From assembly GCF_014873765.1 (NCBI RefSeq), contig NZ_JADBGG010000003.1:117834-181833 (forward strand): DNA of 64,000 nt, read 5' to 3'. Source of the DNA: Desulfomicrobium macestii. GTDB lineage: Bacteria > Desulfobacterota > Desulfovibrionia > Desulfovibrionales > Desulfomicrobiaceae. Under the pieces are notes generated by a model that was not told the DNA's origin, did no database searches, and worked only from the letters and a program-made list of their open reading frames with translations. Below are positions 1-7,384 of the stretch, piece after piece. A program made the translations under genes and the position numbers. How positions within the stretch are numbered: position 1 is the stretch's first letter; each line of letters opens with the position of its first letter.

Positions 1-360
1 CCGCCGGTTTGGATGGATTTCGGGACGATGCGTCGTGGGTCGGTCACGCCGGTTTGGATGGGTTCCGGGGCGATGCACCGTAGGCCGGTCCCGCCGGCTT
101 GGATGGATTCCGGGGCGATGCGTCGTGGGTCGGTTCCGCCGGTTTGGATGGATTTCGGGACGATGCGTCGTGGGTCGGTCACGCCGGTTTGGATGGGTTC
201 CGGGGCGATGCACCGTAGGCCGGTCCCGCCGGTTTGGATGGATTTCGGGACGATGCGTCGTGGGGTCGGTCACGTCGGTTTGGATGGGTTCCGGGGTGAT
301 GCGTCGTGGGGTTCGTCTAACGGTATGGATGGTGATGTATTTCAGGGCGATGCACCGTAG
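1..360. repeat. 45-bp tandem repeat array (minisatellite), cut by the left window edge
   Basis: The motif cgccggtttggatgg recurs at 2, 47, 92 (one change), 137, 182 and 227 with an exact 45-bp step. A seventh copy starts at 273 after a one-base insertion near 263, and a degenerate eighth runs to 360. Two unit variants, one with atgcgtcgtgggtcgg and one with atgcaccgtaggccgg, tend to alternate. Two reading frames stay open through the array because 45 is a multiple of 3, but the products are low-complexity Trp/Arg/Met repeats and the one-base insertion breaks the pattern. I read it as non-coding. The array continues left of the window, so it could also be the 3' end of a repeat-encoding gene whose start is not visible. 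Confidence 0.9.
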
Positions 361-388
361 GGGCGGCCCTGCGTGGCCGCCCTTCTTC
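360..388 (+). terminator. Hairpin closing the tandem array; REP-like or terminator
   Basis: The arms gggcggcc (361-368) and ggccgccc (375-382) form a perfect 8-bp stem with a 6-nt loop, followed by ttctt. The tail is short for a strong rho-independent terminator. The hairpin directly follows the last repeat unit, which ends gcgatgcaccgtag, so it may be the conserved end of the repeat family rather than a gene terminator. Confidence 0.5.
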
Positions 389-653
389 CGCCGTCCATCC
401 ACCCATCCGCCGTCCGCATAAACATCCCACCCTGTAAATCCAGGCGTGACGTTTATCATCTTTATTCATGTTAGTTGCGAAATGACACGCGCCGGCATGT
501 TCTGTGCGACTGTTCGCCGCATACGCTGCGAAACAACCGGAAGAGATGCGTGGCGCCGCCCATCGTTAAGTAAGCGTTCGCACCCTGGCCCCTTTCAAGG
601 GGATGCGATTGAATATCAACGTCGCTGAAGCGGCATCACATTTGGAGGACAAC
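389..653. other. Non-coding leader region upstream of the malic enzyme gene
   Basis: No credible gene is visible between the hairpin and the malic enzyme start. A short open frame at 446-628 has no ribosome binding site and an arginine-rich, unfamiliar product. The stretch around 460-490 is locally A/T-richer and is the likeliest place for the promoter, but I cannot pick -35/-10 boxes with confidence. A small inverted repeat cccctttcaagggg lies at about 590-603. Confidence 0.5.
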
Positions 654-1976
654 ATGGCTCTGTTCACACCCCAGGAAGCCCTGGATTATCATTCCGAAGT
701 GCGTCCCGGCAAAATCGAGGTTGTGCCGGTCAAGCCCTATTCCACCCAAAAGCATCTGACCATGGCCTACAGCCCGGGCGTGGCCGAGTCCTGTCTGGCC
801 ATCGCCAAGGACCCCGACCTGACCTACAAGTACACCGGCCGCGGCAACCTGGTGGCCGTCGTCTCCAACGGCACCGCAGTTCTGGGCCTGGGCAACATCG
901 GCGCCTACGCCGGCAAGCCCGTCATGGAAGGCAAGGGCCTGCTGTTCAAGATTTTCGCCGACGTTGACGTTTACGACATCAACCTCGACGTGACCGATCC
1001 CGACAAGCTCTGCGAGATCGTCAAGGCTATGGAACCCACCTTTGGCGGCATCAACCTCGAAGACATCAAGGCCCCGGAATGTTTCTACATCGAGGACAAG
1101 CTCAAAAAGGAAATGGGGATCCCGGTCTTTCATGACGATCAGCACGGAACGGCCATCATCTCCGCCGCGGGCCTGATCAACGCCTTGGAAATCACCGGCA
1201 AGAAAATCGATGAAATACGCATGGTCGTGTCCGGCGCCGGTTCAGCGGCCATCTCCTGCACGCGCCTCTACGTGGCCCTGGGCATGAAGCCCGAGAACAT
1301 CGCCATGTTCGACTCCCGCGGCCATCTGCACCTGGGCCGTACGGACTTGAACGACCAGAAACGCGAATTCGCCACCGAAAAAGCCTACGCGTCCCTGGGC
1401 GAAGCCATGGTCGGCGCGGACATGTTCCTGGGCCTGTCCAAAGCTGGCGTGGTCAATCAGGACATGGTCAGAAGCATGGCCAAGGACCCCATCATCTTCG
1501 CCTGCGCCAACCCCGTGCCCGAAATCTCCTACAACGAGGCCAAGGAAGCGCGCCCCGACGCCATCATGGGTACGGGACGCTCGGACTTCCCGAACCAGAT
1601 CAACAACGTCCTGGGCTTCCCCTTCATCTTCCGCGGGGCCCTCGATGTCATGGCCTCGAACATCAACGAAGAGATGAAGCTGGCCGCAGCAAAGGCCCTG
1701 GCCGAACTGGCCAAGCAGCCGGTGCCGGACTACGTGGTTGAGGCGTACGGTGTGGACAAGCTGGAATTCGGCATCGACTACATCATCCCCAAACCCGTGG
1801 ACCTGCGTCTCATCGAATTCGAATCCGCCGCCGTGGCCCAGGCCGCCATGGATACGGGCGTGGCCAGAAAGCCCATCGCGGACATGGACGCCTACCGCGC
1901 GAGCCTTCGCGAACGCATCGCCAAGTCCCGCGAACGTTTGGACGCCTTTGTGAAGACCTACCCGCAGATTTTCTAG
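654..1976 (+). CDS. NAD(P)-dependent malic enzyme (malate dehydrogenase, oxaloacetate-decarboxylating)
   Basis: The 440-residue protein belongs to the short bacterial malic enzyme family, which oxidatively decarboxylates malate to pyruvate and CO2 and yields NAD(P)H. Visible family signatures are the [10 protein letters not shown] segment near the N-terminus, the [19 protein letters not shown] segment, and [10 protein letters not shown], which carries the metal-binding acidic residues. [12 protein letters not shown] is the dinucleotide-binding turn, and [10 protein letters not shown] follows. The start at 654 is chosen because TTTGGAGGAC lies just upstream; an in-frame ATG at 603 has no such site. 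The length is normal for the short family and there is no fused phosphotransacetylase domain. The gene stands alone and ends in a strong terminator at 2000-2039. The cofactor preference, NAD or NADP, cannot be read from the sequence. Confidence 0.95.
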   Translation: MALFTPQEALDYHSEVRPGKIEVVPVKPYSTQKHLTMAYSPGVAESCLAIAKDPDLTYKYTGRGNLVAVVSNGTAVLGLGNIGAYAGKPVMEGKGLLFKIFADVDVYDINLDVTDPDKLCEIVKAMEPTFGGINLEDIKAPECFYIEDKLKKEMGIPVFHDDQHGTAIISAAGLINALEITGKKIDEIRMVVSGAGSAAISCTRLYVALGMKPENIAMFDSRGHLHLGRTDLNDQKREFATEKAYASLGEAMVGADMFLGLSKAGVVNQDMVRSMAKDPIIFACANPVPEISYNEAKEARPDAIMGTGRSDFPNQINNVLGFPFIFRGALDVMASNINEEMKLAAAKALAELAKQPVPDYVVEAYGVDKLEFGIDYIIPKPVDLRLIEFESAAVAQAAMDTGVARKPIADMDAYRASLRERIAKSRERLDAFVKTYPQIF

Positions 1977-1999
1977 CGGATCGCTTACGGCAAAAAAAA

Positions 2000-2039
2000 C
2001 CGCCCCGTCAGCAAAAGTGCTGACGGGGCGGCTTTTTTT
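2000..2039. terminator. Bidirectional rho-independent terminator
   Basis: A perfect 13-bp stem (2000-2012 with 2019-2031) with loop aaaagt is followed by T7 on the plus strand and preceded by A8. It can therefore end both the malic enzyme gene and the convergent membrane-protein gene. Confidence 0.92.
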
Positions 2040-2054
2040 CAGGTGTGCATCGGA

Positions 2055-2603
2055 TCAGCTGGCGGGACGCACCTTGGACGCGACATGATCCCGCACCTGT
2101 CCATAGTTTTCCGGGGTGCAGAAAAGAGCGATGTTTTGCGCAAAACCTCCGTAAACCATGATCGTGCTGCGGCGCGGGTACTCCTTGATTTTCCTGATGC
2201 TCCTCCACTTGACCAACACATCCTGCCGGGATTGCGCCAGCACGCCGGCCCCGGCCACGGCCGGTTTGCCCGAAAGCAGGCCGAGTACGAAGGCGAGGGT
2301 GTTGATGATGCGGTTCTGTCTGGCCTGACGGGCGGCGGTTCTGCAACGGACGCCTTTGCTGTCGACAATGAACTCGGCATCGTATTTTCCGCCCCAGACA
2401 ATCATGATGAAGAGCCAGGTGAAAAAAAAGAGCGCGCCTATGAGGATGGCCGGGTAGAGAAGGTCGGCGGGCTTTGCGCCGCTCAGCAGCATGATCACGA
2501 AAATCAGCCCGAAGGGAATGCCGATCCCAAGTCCCAACTGCTTGAGGATGATGGGATTTCGGAAGATTGGGACCTTTATCGACCACTCGATTCTATCGCT
2601 CAT
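2055..2603 (-). CDS. Hypothetical two-helix membrane protein
   Basis: This 182-residue protein starts MSDRIEWSIKVPIFRNP. Two hydrophobic segments at about residues 17-40 and 48-70 are separated by a short polar loop. The C-terminal two thirds is soluble, with an RxxxRQxRQNR basic patch and a region around KWRSIRKIKEYPRRSTI that looks like a bacterial PH-like or YcxB-type fold, though this is only an impression. I do not recognise a named family. The start at 2603 is preferred over an in-frame ATG at 2666 because AGGT lies about 5 nt upstream and the extra residues are proline/arginine-rich and unlike a protein N-terminus. It converges with the malic enzyme gene and lies just upstream of tonB's 3' end on the same strand as tonB. 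Confidence 0.7.
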   Translation of the reverse strand: MSDRIEWSIKVPIFRNPIILKQLGLGIGIPFGLIFVIMLLSGAKPADLLYPAILIGALFFFTWLFIMIVWGGKYDAEFIVDSKGVRCRTAARQARQNRIINTLAFVLGLLSGKPAVAGAGVLAQSRQDVLVKWRSIRKIKEYPRRSTIMVYGGFAQNIALFCTPENYGQVRDHVASKVRPAS

Positions 2604-2737
2604 GTTGACCTGCCTGAAGATGGGTGCGGGAGGGCGGGTTGGCGGCTGCCGACCGAAAACGGTCATAGATCAGAAGCCTGGATCCTGGCAATGGCCGGGC
2701 TCTGCATGTCCGGAGCCTGCCATGCAAAGGTCCGGGT

Positions 2738-3784
2738 CTAGCGCAACTTGAAATGTATGGGCAAAATGACCTGGCAGGCCACGGGCCGGCCCTTGATGGT
2801 CGCGGGGCGGAAACGCGAAAGCAGGACCGCTTCCCGGGAGGCTTCCTCCATGCCGAAACCCTCGCCCCGCAGAACTTCCACGTCGCGCACGGCCCCGGCT
2901 TCATCCAGGGCAAGCCTCAGGACCACGATCCCTTCCTTGCCCAGACGTCTTGCTTCGTGCGGGTATCTGGGCAGGGCCATGCGGACAATGCCAGGGCCGC
3001 CGGGGGTTCCGAACTTCACCAGACTGTCCCCGGCGCCGTCGCTGCCGCTTGGTCTGTTGCCTCCTGAACCTCGTGCGCCCACGCCGGTTCCGGCCCCGGC
3101 AGCGCCGGGCCGGTTCTCCTGGCCTGTGCCCTGGGGGGGGCTCGCGGCTCCGGCTTGAAGCTTGGGGGTTCCGGCCTGGACCTTCCGGGCTTCTGGGTGC
3201 TCAGTGCGGTCGCCGGGCGAATTCAGGACCGGGTCCGGGGGCGAGTCCGCAGTGACAAGGCCCGCGTCTGGCGTCCTTTCCGGGGTTTGGATTTTCGGCT
3301 CGGGGACAGGCTGCCGAACAGGAGGCTGCTTCGTTGGGATCTGTTTGGGGGGATTGGGCTCAACCCGCGCCTGACTGATGGGTGTCTGCGCGGGCGTCTT
3401 TGGGGTAGCGGGCAGGGCAGGGGCGGAGGATGCCTCCGTGACCGGATTTTGCGCTTCGGGAGCCGGAGGCGTGGGAGGAGGGCCTTGGGTCCGGGCGGAG
3501 GAAGGCTCCGTGGCCGAATCGCCCAGCAAGGGCAGCAGGGAAGACTCGTCGGCCCCGGCTTGTCCTCCGGAAGAGGTGCCGCCGCCCGCGCCGCCACCGG
3601 AAAGCTCCAGGGCCATGAGCATGGGGCCGTTCGAACCTGCGCCGCCGGAGCCGAGCCATATCCCGAACGCGGTCAGGGCCAGGGCATGAACCAGCAGTGC
3701 GCAGAGCACGGAGACAAGGCATTGCCGGGCTTGAAACGGCTGGCCGGGATGCGGGGGGTGATTTTTCCCGTGGACGCCTTCCAC
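2738..3784 (-). CDS. TonB family energy-transducing protein
   Basis: The 348-residue protein has the classical TonB layout. A short basic N-terminus is followed by one membrane helix (SVLCALLVHALALTAFGIW, about residues 24-42), a long Gly/Pro/Ala-rich periplasmic spacer (about 50-250), and a C-terminal TonB domain (about 265-348) with YPHEARRLGKEGIVVLRL, VRDVEVLRG and a final FRPATIKGRPV segment. TonB transmits proton-motive force from ExbB/ExbD to outer-membrane receptors. No exbB or exbD lies in the window. The start is a GTG at 3784 with AGGA six bases upstream; the frame stays open further upstream but would overlap the divergent methyltransferase. The 69-bp gap to that gene must hold both promoters. 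The partner receptor is unknown. Confidence 0.85.
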   Translation of the reverse strand: MEGVHGKNHPPHPGQPFQARQCLVSVLCALLVHALALTAFGIWLGSGGAGSNGPMLMALELSGGGAGGGTSSGGQAGADESSLLPLLGDSATEPSSARTQGPPPTPPAPEAQNPVTEASSAPALPATPKTPAQTPISQARVEPNPPKQIPTKQPPVRQPVPEPKIQTPERTPDAGLVTADSPPDPVLNSPGDRTEHPEARKVQAGTPKLQAGAASPPQGTGQENRPGAAGAGTGVGARGSGGNRPSGSDGAGDSLVKFGTPGGPGIVRMALPRYPHEARRLGKEGIVVLRLALDEAGAVRDVEVLRGEGFGMEEASREAVLLSRFRPATIKGRPVACQVILPIHFKLR

Positions 3785-3853
3785 GGCTTTTCCTATGTCT
3801 TGCGCAGCCTGCGCGCCTGTGACGCGCAGGACTTCACCGCGCGGGTCATCCCC

Positions 3854-5056
3854 ATGCGCAGCAAGGAAATCATCGTGGACCCACAACTCATCATCGTCGC
3901 GGGGCGGGAAAAATCTCTGCTCAGGCGTCATCCCTGGATCTTTTCCGGAGCCGTGGCCACTGTCAAGGGCAGACCTGTATCCGGGCAGACCGTCGATGTC
4001 CTGGGACAGAACGGACAATGGCTGGCCAGGGCCTCTTTTTCGCCCAAATCGCAGATCATGGGCCGGGTTTGGACTTTTGACGCCGAGGAAGTCATCGACG
4101 GGGATTTCTTTTTGCGCCGCATTCTTCAGTCGGCCGGCAGGAGAAAGGATTTCGAGAGTGCAGGCAATGCGCTGCGCCTGGTTCATTCCGAATCCGACGG
4201 GCTGCCCGGGCTGATTCTGGACCGCTACGCCGGGGTTCTTGTTTTTCAGCTGCTGACCGCGGGCATGGAGTTCTGGCGTGACGCCATTATCGGGGCGTTG
4301 CGGAACCTCTTTCCCGAAGACGCCATCCTTGAGCGCTCGGATGTGGATGTGCGGGCCAAGGAAGGGCTGGCCGCAAGGACAGTGGTCGTGCACGGCCAGA
4401 TCCCCGAGCAGGTCGGGATTCATGAGAACGGCGTGAAATATCTGGTCGACGTGCAGGGCGGTCACAAGACCGGCTTCTATCTCGACCAGCGCGACAGCCG
4501 TCTGGCCGTGGCGCGGGCCGCCGGGGGGCGCGAGGTGCTGAACTGCTTCTCCTACACCGGCGGTTTCGGCCTGGCCGCGCTCGGTGGCGGGGCGGCGCAC
4601 GTGACCCAGCTCGATGCCTCGGCTCCGGCCCTGGCCCTGGCCGAACGCAACCGGGAAGCCAACGGATTTGCGCCCGGGAGCATGGACACGGTCTGCGGCG
4701 ACGCGTTCCAGATTCTGCGCGACTGGCACAGGGAAAAACGCACCTTCGACCTCATCGTCCTCGATCCGCCCAAATTCGTTGATTCCAAGGCCAGCCTGAA
4801 CCGCGCCTGCCGGGGCTACAAGGACATCAACCTGAGCGCCTTGCGACTCCTGAATCCCGGAGGACGGCTTTTCACCTTCTCCTGCTCCGGCCTCATGGAA
4901 GACGCCCTGTTCCAGAAAATCGTGTCCGACGCCGCCCTGGACGCAGGCCGCACCGGCCGCATAATCCATCGCCTGACCCAGGCCGGCGACCATCCCGTCT
5001 CCCTGGCCTTTCCGGAAGGAGCCTATCTGAAGGGGCTTGAGGTGCTGGTGGATTGA
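3854..5056 (+). CDS. Class I SAM-dependent rRNA (cytosine-C5) methyltransferase, RlmI-like
   Basis: This 400-residue protein resembles RlmI/YccW, which methylates a 23S rRNA cytosine. The N-terminal PUA domain (about 1-75) contains REKSLLRRHPWIFSGAV. A central linker carries SDGLPGLILDRY. The C-terminal Rossmann methyltransferase shows GGHKTGFYLDQRDSR, LNCFSYTGGFGL (SAM site), LDPPKF and the FSCSG catalytic-Cys segment, all typical of this family. Two starts are possible: ATG at 3854, or GTG at 3875 preceded by AAGGA; I report the ATG. It is divergent from tonB and is followed by the convergent restriction-modification island. The exact target base is inferred from the family only. Confidence 0.88.
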   Translation: MRSKEIIVDPQLIIVAGREKSLLRRHPWIFSGAVATVKGRPVSGQTVDVLGQNGQWLARASFSPKSQIMGRVWTFDAEEVIDGDFFLRRILQSAGRRKDFESAGNALRLVHSESDGLPGLILDRYAGVLVFQLLTAGMEFWRDAIIGALRNLFPEDAILERSDVDVRAKEGLAARTVVVHGQIPEQVGIHENGVKYLVDVQGGHKTGFYLDQRDSRLAVARAAGGREVLNCFSYTGGFGLAALGGGAAHVTQLDASAPALALAERNREANGFAPGSMDTVCGDAFQILRDWHREKRTFDLIVLDPPKFVDSKASLNRACRGYKDINLSALRLLNPGGRLFTFSCSGLMEDALFQKIVSDAALDAGRTGRIIHRLTQAGDHPVSLAFPEGAYLKGLEVLVD

Positions 5057-5120
5057 GATTTATCGCTCTTCTCAAAAACATGACCCTGATGTTCGGACCA
5101 GATTTGGAATAATTGAAAGG

Positions 5121-5735
5121 TTAGCCAACGGTCGTCAAATATTCCTTGGCTTCACGAATGATCTGCTCTGCGGTTTCGCTTCTTGGCTGGCAGCTTTCAG
5201 CCCATGAGCGCCCTGGATGGAGTACGTCCCAGCGGGGTCTAAAACCAGCATGCCGCCCTTTTCCCGGGTCATGGTTTCCAAAGCCATCAATAAGCGTGTT
5301 CCATATCGGACTGAATTTGGCGATGAGTAGTGATTCTCCAAGAGGAATCCAGATGTCGTCCACGATCAAGTATCGACAGTGAAAATCTGAAATATCGAGG
5401 TTTTTGGATTCTTCGATGCTTCGCGCATGTTGCGCGAGCCTACTGAAAAGGGCTTTTCCTGGAACTGCGTCAAGATTTCCCCCCTTGCGAGTTCCTTTTG
5501 GGACGGCTTTGCCGACGTAGATAGGATGAGTGAATCTGCCGCCTCGATTTTGCGCCGCCAGCGGGGCATAGGCCGGGAAGTCGCCAGTATAATACAATGC
5601 GTAGATTCCTGCCCCTTCAAAAGGTTTTAATGCGCTCAAGGATTCGGCAGGGCGCTGGAGCATGGCTTGTCCAACACTTTCGCCAAGATGCCGCTTGTCC
5701 AAGGGATTGAAGGGGATAATGTTGGCTCCCGTCAT
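5121..5735 (-). CDS. GIY-YIG type II restriction endonuclease, Eco29kI family
   Basis: The 204-residue protein matches the compact GIY-YIG restriction enzymes typified by R.Eco29kI, which cuts CCGCGG. All active-site positions known for that enzyme have counterparts: GIYALYY (Tyr45/Tyr49), PIYVGKA (Tyr73), LFSRLAQH (Arg99 and His103, four apart) and GESLLIAKFSPIWN (Glu134 and Asn146, twelve apart). The enzyme should therefore be active. Its ATG overlaps the methyltransferase stop by 4 nt (ATGA), which fits translational coupling so that the methylase is made first; this is why I start at 5735 and not at the in-frame ATG at 5870. Base composition looks A/T-richer than the flanking genes, consistent with horizontal gain. 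The recognition sequence is inferred from family membership and is not proven. Confidence 0.88.
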   Translation of the reverse strand: MTGANIIPFNPLDKRHLGESVGQAMLQRPAESLSALKPFEGAGIYALYYTGDFPAYAPLAAQNRGGRFTHPIYVGKAVPKGTRKGGNLDAVPGKALFSRLAQHARSIEESKNLDISDFHCRYLIVDDIWIPLGESLLIAKFSPIWNTLIDGFGNHDPGKGRHAGFRPRWDVLHPGRSWAESCQPRSETAEQIIREAKEYLTTVG

Positions 5736-6943
5736 GCGACATGCCACCGTCTTAATTGTGTGATTTGTCGTGTACTTGCGGCGATTAGGCACTCCGCCAC
5801 GGAGGCAGCCACCCGGCGACCCAGGGCGACCGGCACGGCATTGCCGAGTTGCCGCATTGCTTCCGTCCAAGAGCCATGAAGCACATATCCATCGGGAAAG
5901 GTCTGGAGACGCGCGGACTCCCTCACCGAGAAGTATCGGACTTGCCCGCTATCCATGACCATCATGTTTTCACCGCCAGGCACTCCATGATCCCCTGCCT
6001 TGAGGGTTTTGGCAGGCAGGTCAAGCGGGCTGCCTGTATGCCCTGGGTACGAACGGGCGCCATTTTGGAAAGCGTGGTTCATGAAGTTGCCGTCGGAATG
6101 GCGAGGATCCGAGACCTCCGCCAAGGCATCTCGAACTGTCCGCCAGGGTTTTTCTTTTGGCGGGGACATAAGATAACCTAGTTTACGAACCTTGGCTTCC
6201 AAAGCAGCCGTGATCTTCGGGCGATTTTTTTTTGGGATTTCATGGCGCTCCCAGTACTCGCCCGAGCCCCACTGCGTGTGGAGCAGAGCATCGAGGCTGT
6301 GCGAGGCGGAAGGAAAGGACCATTCAACCCCGAGATCGGAACGGAAGCCGACAATGAAAACTCGTTCTCGTTTCTGCGGAACACCGTGATCCGCAGCGTT
6401 TACCAATGTGGGCACGACATTGTAGGTGAGCCCGGATCCATGTAACGCTCCAGAGGTTTTTTCGGATTGGAGGCGTTTAAGATGATGTGACCAGCATTCA
6501 TCATGCTGGCGTGTGACTTCAGGGAATTCCAGTTGAAGCAATATGTACTGATAGTAATTCGCGAAGCTGGAACGAGTCAGCCCTTTCACGTTTTCTATGA
6601 TGAAGGATTTAGGTTTCAGAGAACGCACCACCTCGACGGTTGCCGGAAACATATCGCGTTTATCGCCGTAAGCCTTGTGCTTGCCGCCCATGGAAAAAGG
6701 CTGGCAAGGGGGGCCACCCGCAAGCAAATCGATGTCCTGCGGGATTGATGACCAGTCAAATGCACGGACATCGCCTTCCCAAATCGGCCAGTCGCGGACC
6801 AGAGGGAAGGCGCGTTTTTGATTTTCCCGGATAGTATCGCAAGCCCATTTATCCCATTCCACCACGGCAAGGGATTCAAAACCAGCGAGGGTGACCCCCA
6901 TGGCTAACCCCCCGGCTCCGGCGAAAAGTTCCACTGATTTCAT
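5732..6943 (-). CDS. DNA (cytosine-5) methyltransferase of the restriction-modification system
   Basis: This 403-residue protein carries the ordered C5-methyltransferase motifs. Motif I is ELFAGAGGLAMG at the N-terminus, motif IV is GGPPCQPFSMGG with catalytic Cys80, motif VI is ENVKGL and motif VIII is QKRERVFIVGF. Motif IX lies near RYFSVRESARLQTFPDGY and motif X is QLGNAVPVALG at the C-terminus. It protects host DNA from the adjacent endonuclease. The start overlaps the vsr stop by 4 nt and its stop overlaps the endonuclease start by 4 nt, giving a three-gene translationally coupled unit. The target-recognition domain between motifs VIII and IX should define the site, presumably that of the Eco29kI-type partner. 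No controller (C) protein gene is visible. Confidence 0.95.
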   Translation of the reverse strand: MKSVELFAGAGGLAMGVTLAGFESLAVVEWDKWACDTIRENQKRAFPLVRDWPIWEGDVRAFDWSSIPQDIDLLAGGPPCQPFSMGGKHKAYGDKRDMFPATVEVVRSLKPKSFIIENVKGLTRSSFANYYQYILLQLEFPEVTRQHDECWSHHLKRLQSEKTSGALHGSGLTYNVVPTLVNAADHGVPQKRERVFIVGFRSDLGVEWSFPSASHSLDALLHTQWGSGEYWERHEIPKKNRPKITAALEAKVRKLGYLMSPPKEKPWRTVRDALAEVSDPRHSDGNFMNHAFQNGARSYPGHTGSPLDLPAKTLKAGDHGVPGGENMMVMDSGQVRYFSVRESARLQTFPDGYVLHGSWTEAMRQLGNAVPVALGRRVAASVAECLIAASTRQITQLRRWHVA

Positions 6944-7368
6944 GATTGCCCTCTCGTGGGTTCGTCCAAAAATTTTCTGATGGTCATGACCAGCCGATCT
7001 GCGTCATCCAGTTCGCATTCCCAAATCACCAAGACGCGCCAGCCCAGTTCGTACAAGCGTTGTTGCTGCAGAGCATCTCGATTTTTGTTAGAATCCAATT
7101 TTTTCTTCCAAAAATCCAGCTTGGATTTTGGGAGTCTGGCGAGCTTGCAGCCTTCGTGGCGATGCCAGAAGCAACCATGCATGAAGATGACGGCGCGCCG
7201 AGATGGAAACACAAGGTCTGGAGTTCCGGGAAGTTCCTTGACGTGAAGCCGGTACCGATATCCAAGTTTGTGCACCAAGCGGCGAAGTCGTATTTCCGGA
7301 GCAGAATCCTTGCCGCGAATTCGAGACATTCGTTCACTCCGTTCCTGAGAGGAGAGCGAGTCTGTCAT
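6940..7368 (-). CDS. vsr: Very short patch repair endonuclease Vsr
   Basis: The 142-residue protein is a typical Vsr nuclease. It nicks next to T:G mismatches that arise when 5-methylcytosine deaminates, so it limits mutation caused by the neighbouring C5 methylase. Family segments seen are MSRIRGKDSAPEIRLRR, GTPDLVFPSRRAVIFMHGCF, the HGCFWHRHEGC metal/zinc region, the FWxxKxxxNxxRD helix and a C-terminal VLVIWECEL strand. It is the first gene of the vsr-methylase-endonuclease operon and its start lies only 16 bp beyond the RND pump stop codon at 7385. The whole module therefore sits directly downstream of the efflux operon and could be reached by its read-through. Confidence 0.95.
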   Translation of the reverse strand: MTDSLSSQERSERMSRIRGKDSAPEIRLRRLVHKLGYRYRLHVKELPGTPDLVFPSRRAVIFMHGCFWHRHEGCKLARLPKSKLDFWKKKLDSNKNRDALQQQRLYELGWRVLVIWECELDDADRLVMTIRKFLDEPTRGQS

Positions 7369-7384
7369 GGAATTGCCCTGGTTG

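Noticed and set aside
1-360. CRISPR array in the 45-bp repeats
   Set aside because: Units are contiguous with no spacers and no cas genes are nearby.
1-421. Tandem repeat encoding a 15-residue-repeat protein
   Set aside because: Two frames are open at once, a one-base insertion disrupts the pattern, and the peptide is Trp/Arg/Met-rich without known family. A coding role cannot be excluded because the array continues left, but the evidence favours non-coding DNA.
446-628. Small gene upstream of the malic enzyme
   Set aside because: No Shine-Dalgarno, Arg/Cys-rich product without similarity, and overlap with the malic enzyme leader.
2738-4993. The full 751-residue minus-strand frame that contains TonB
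   Set aside because: Its first 400 residues lie antisense to the rRNA methyltransferase. Only the part from GTG 3784 has TonB character and a ribosome binding site.
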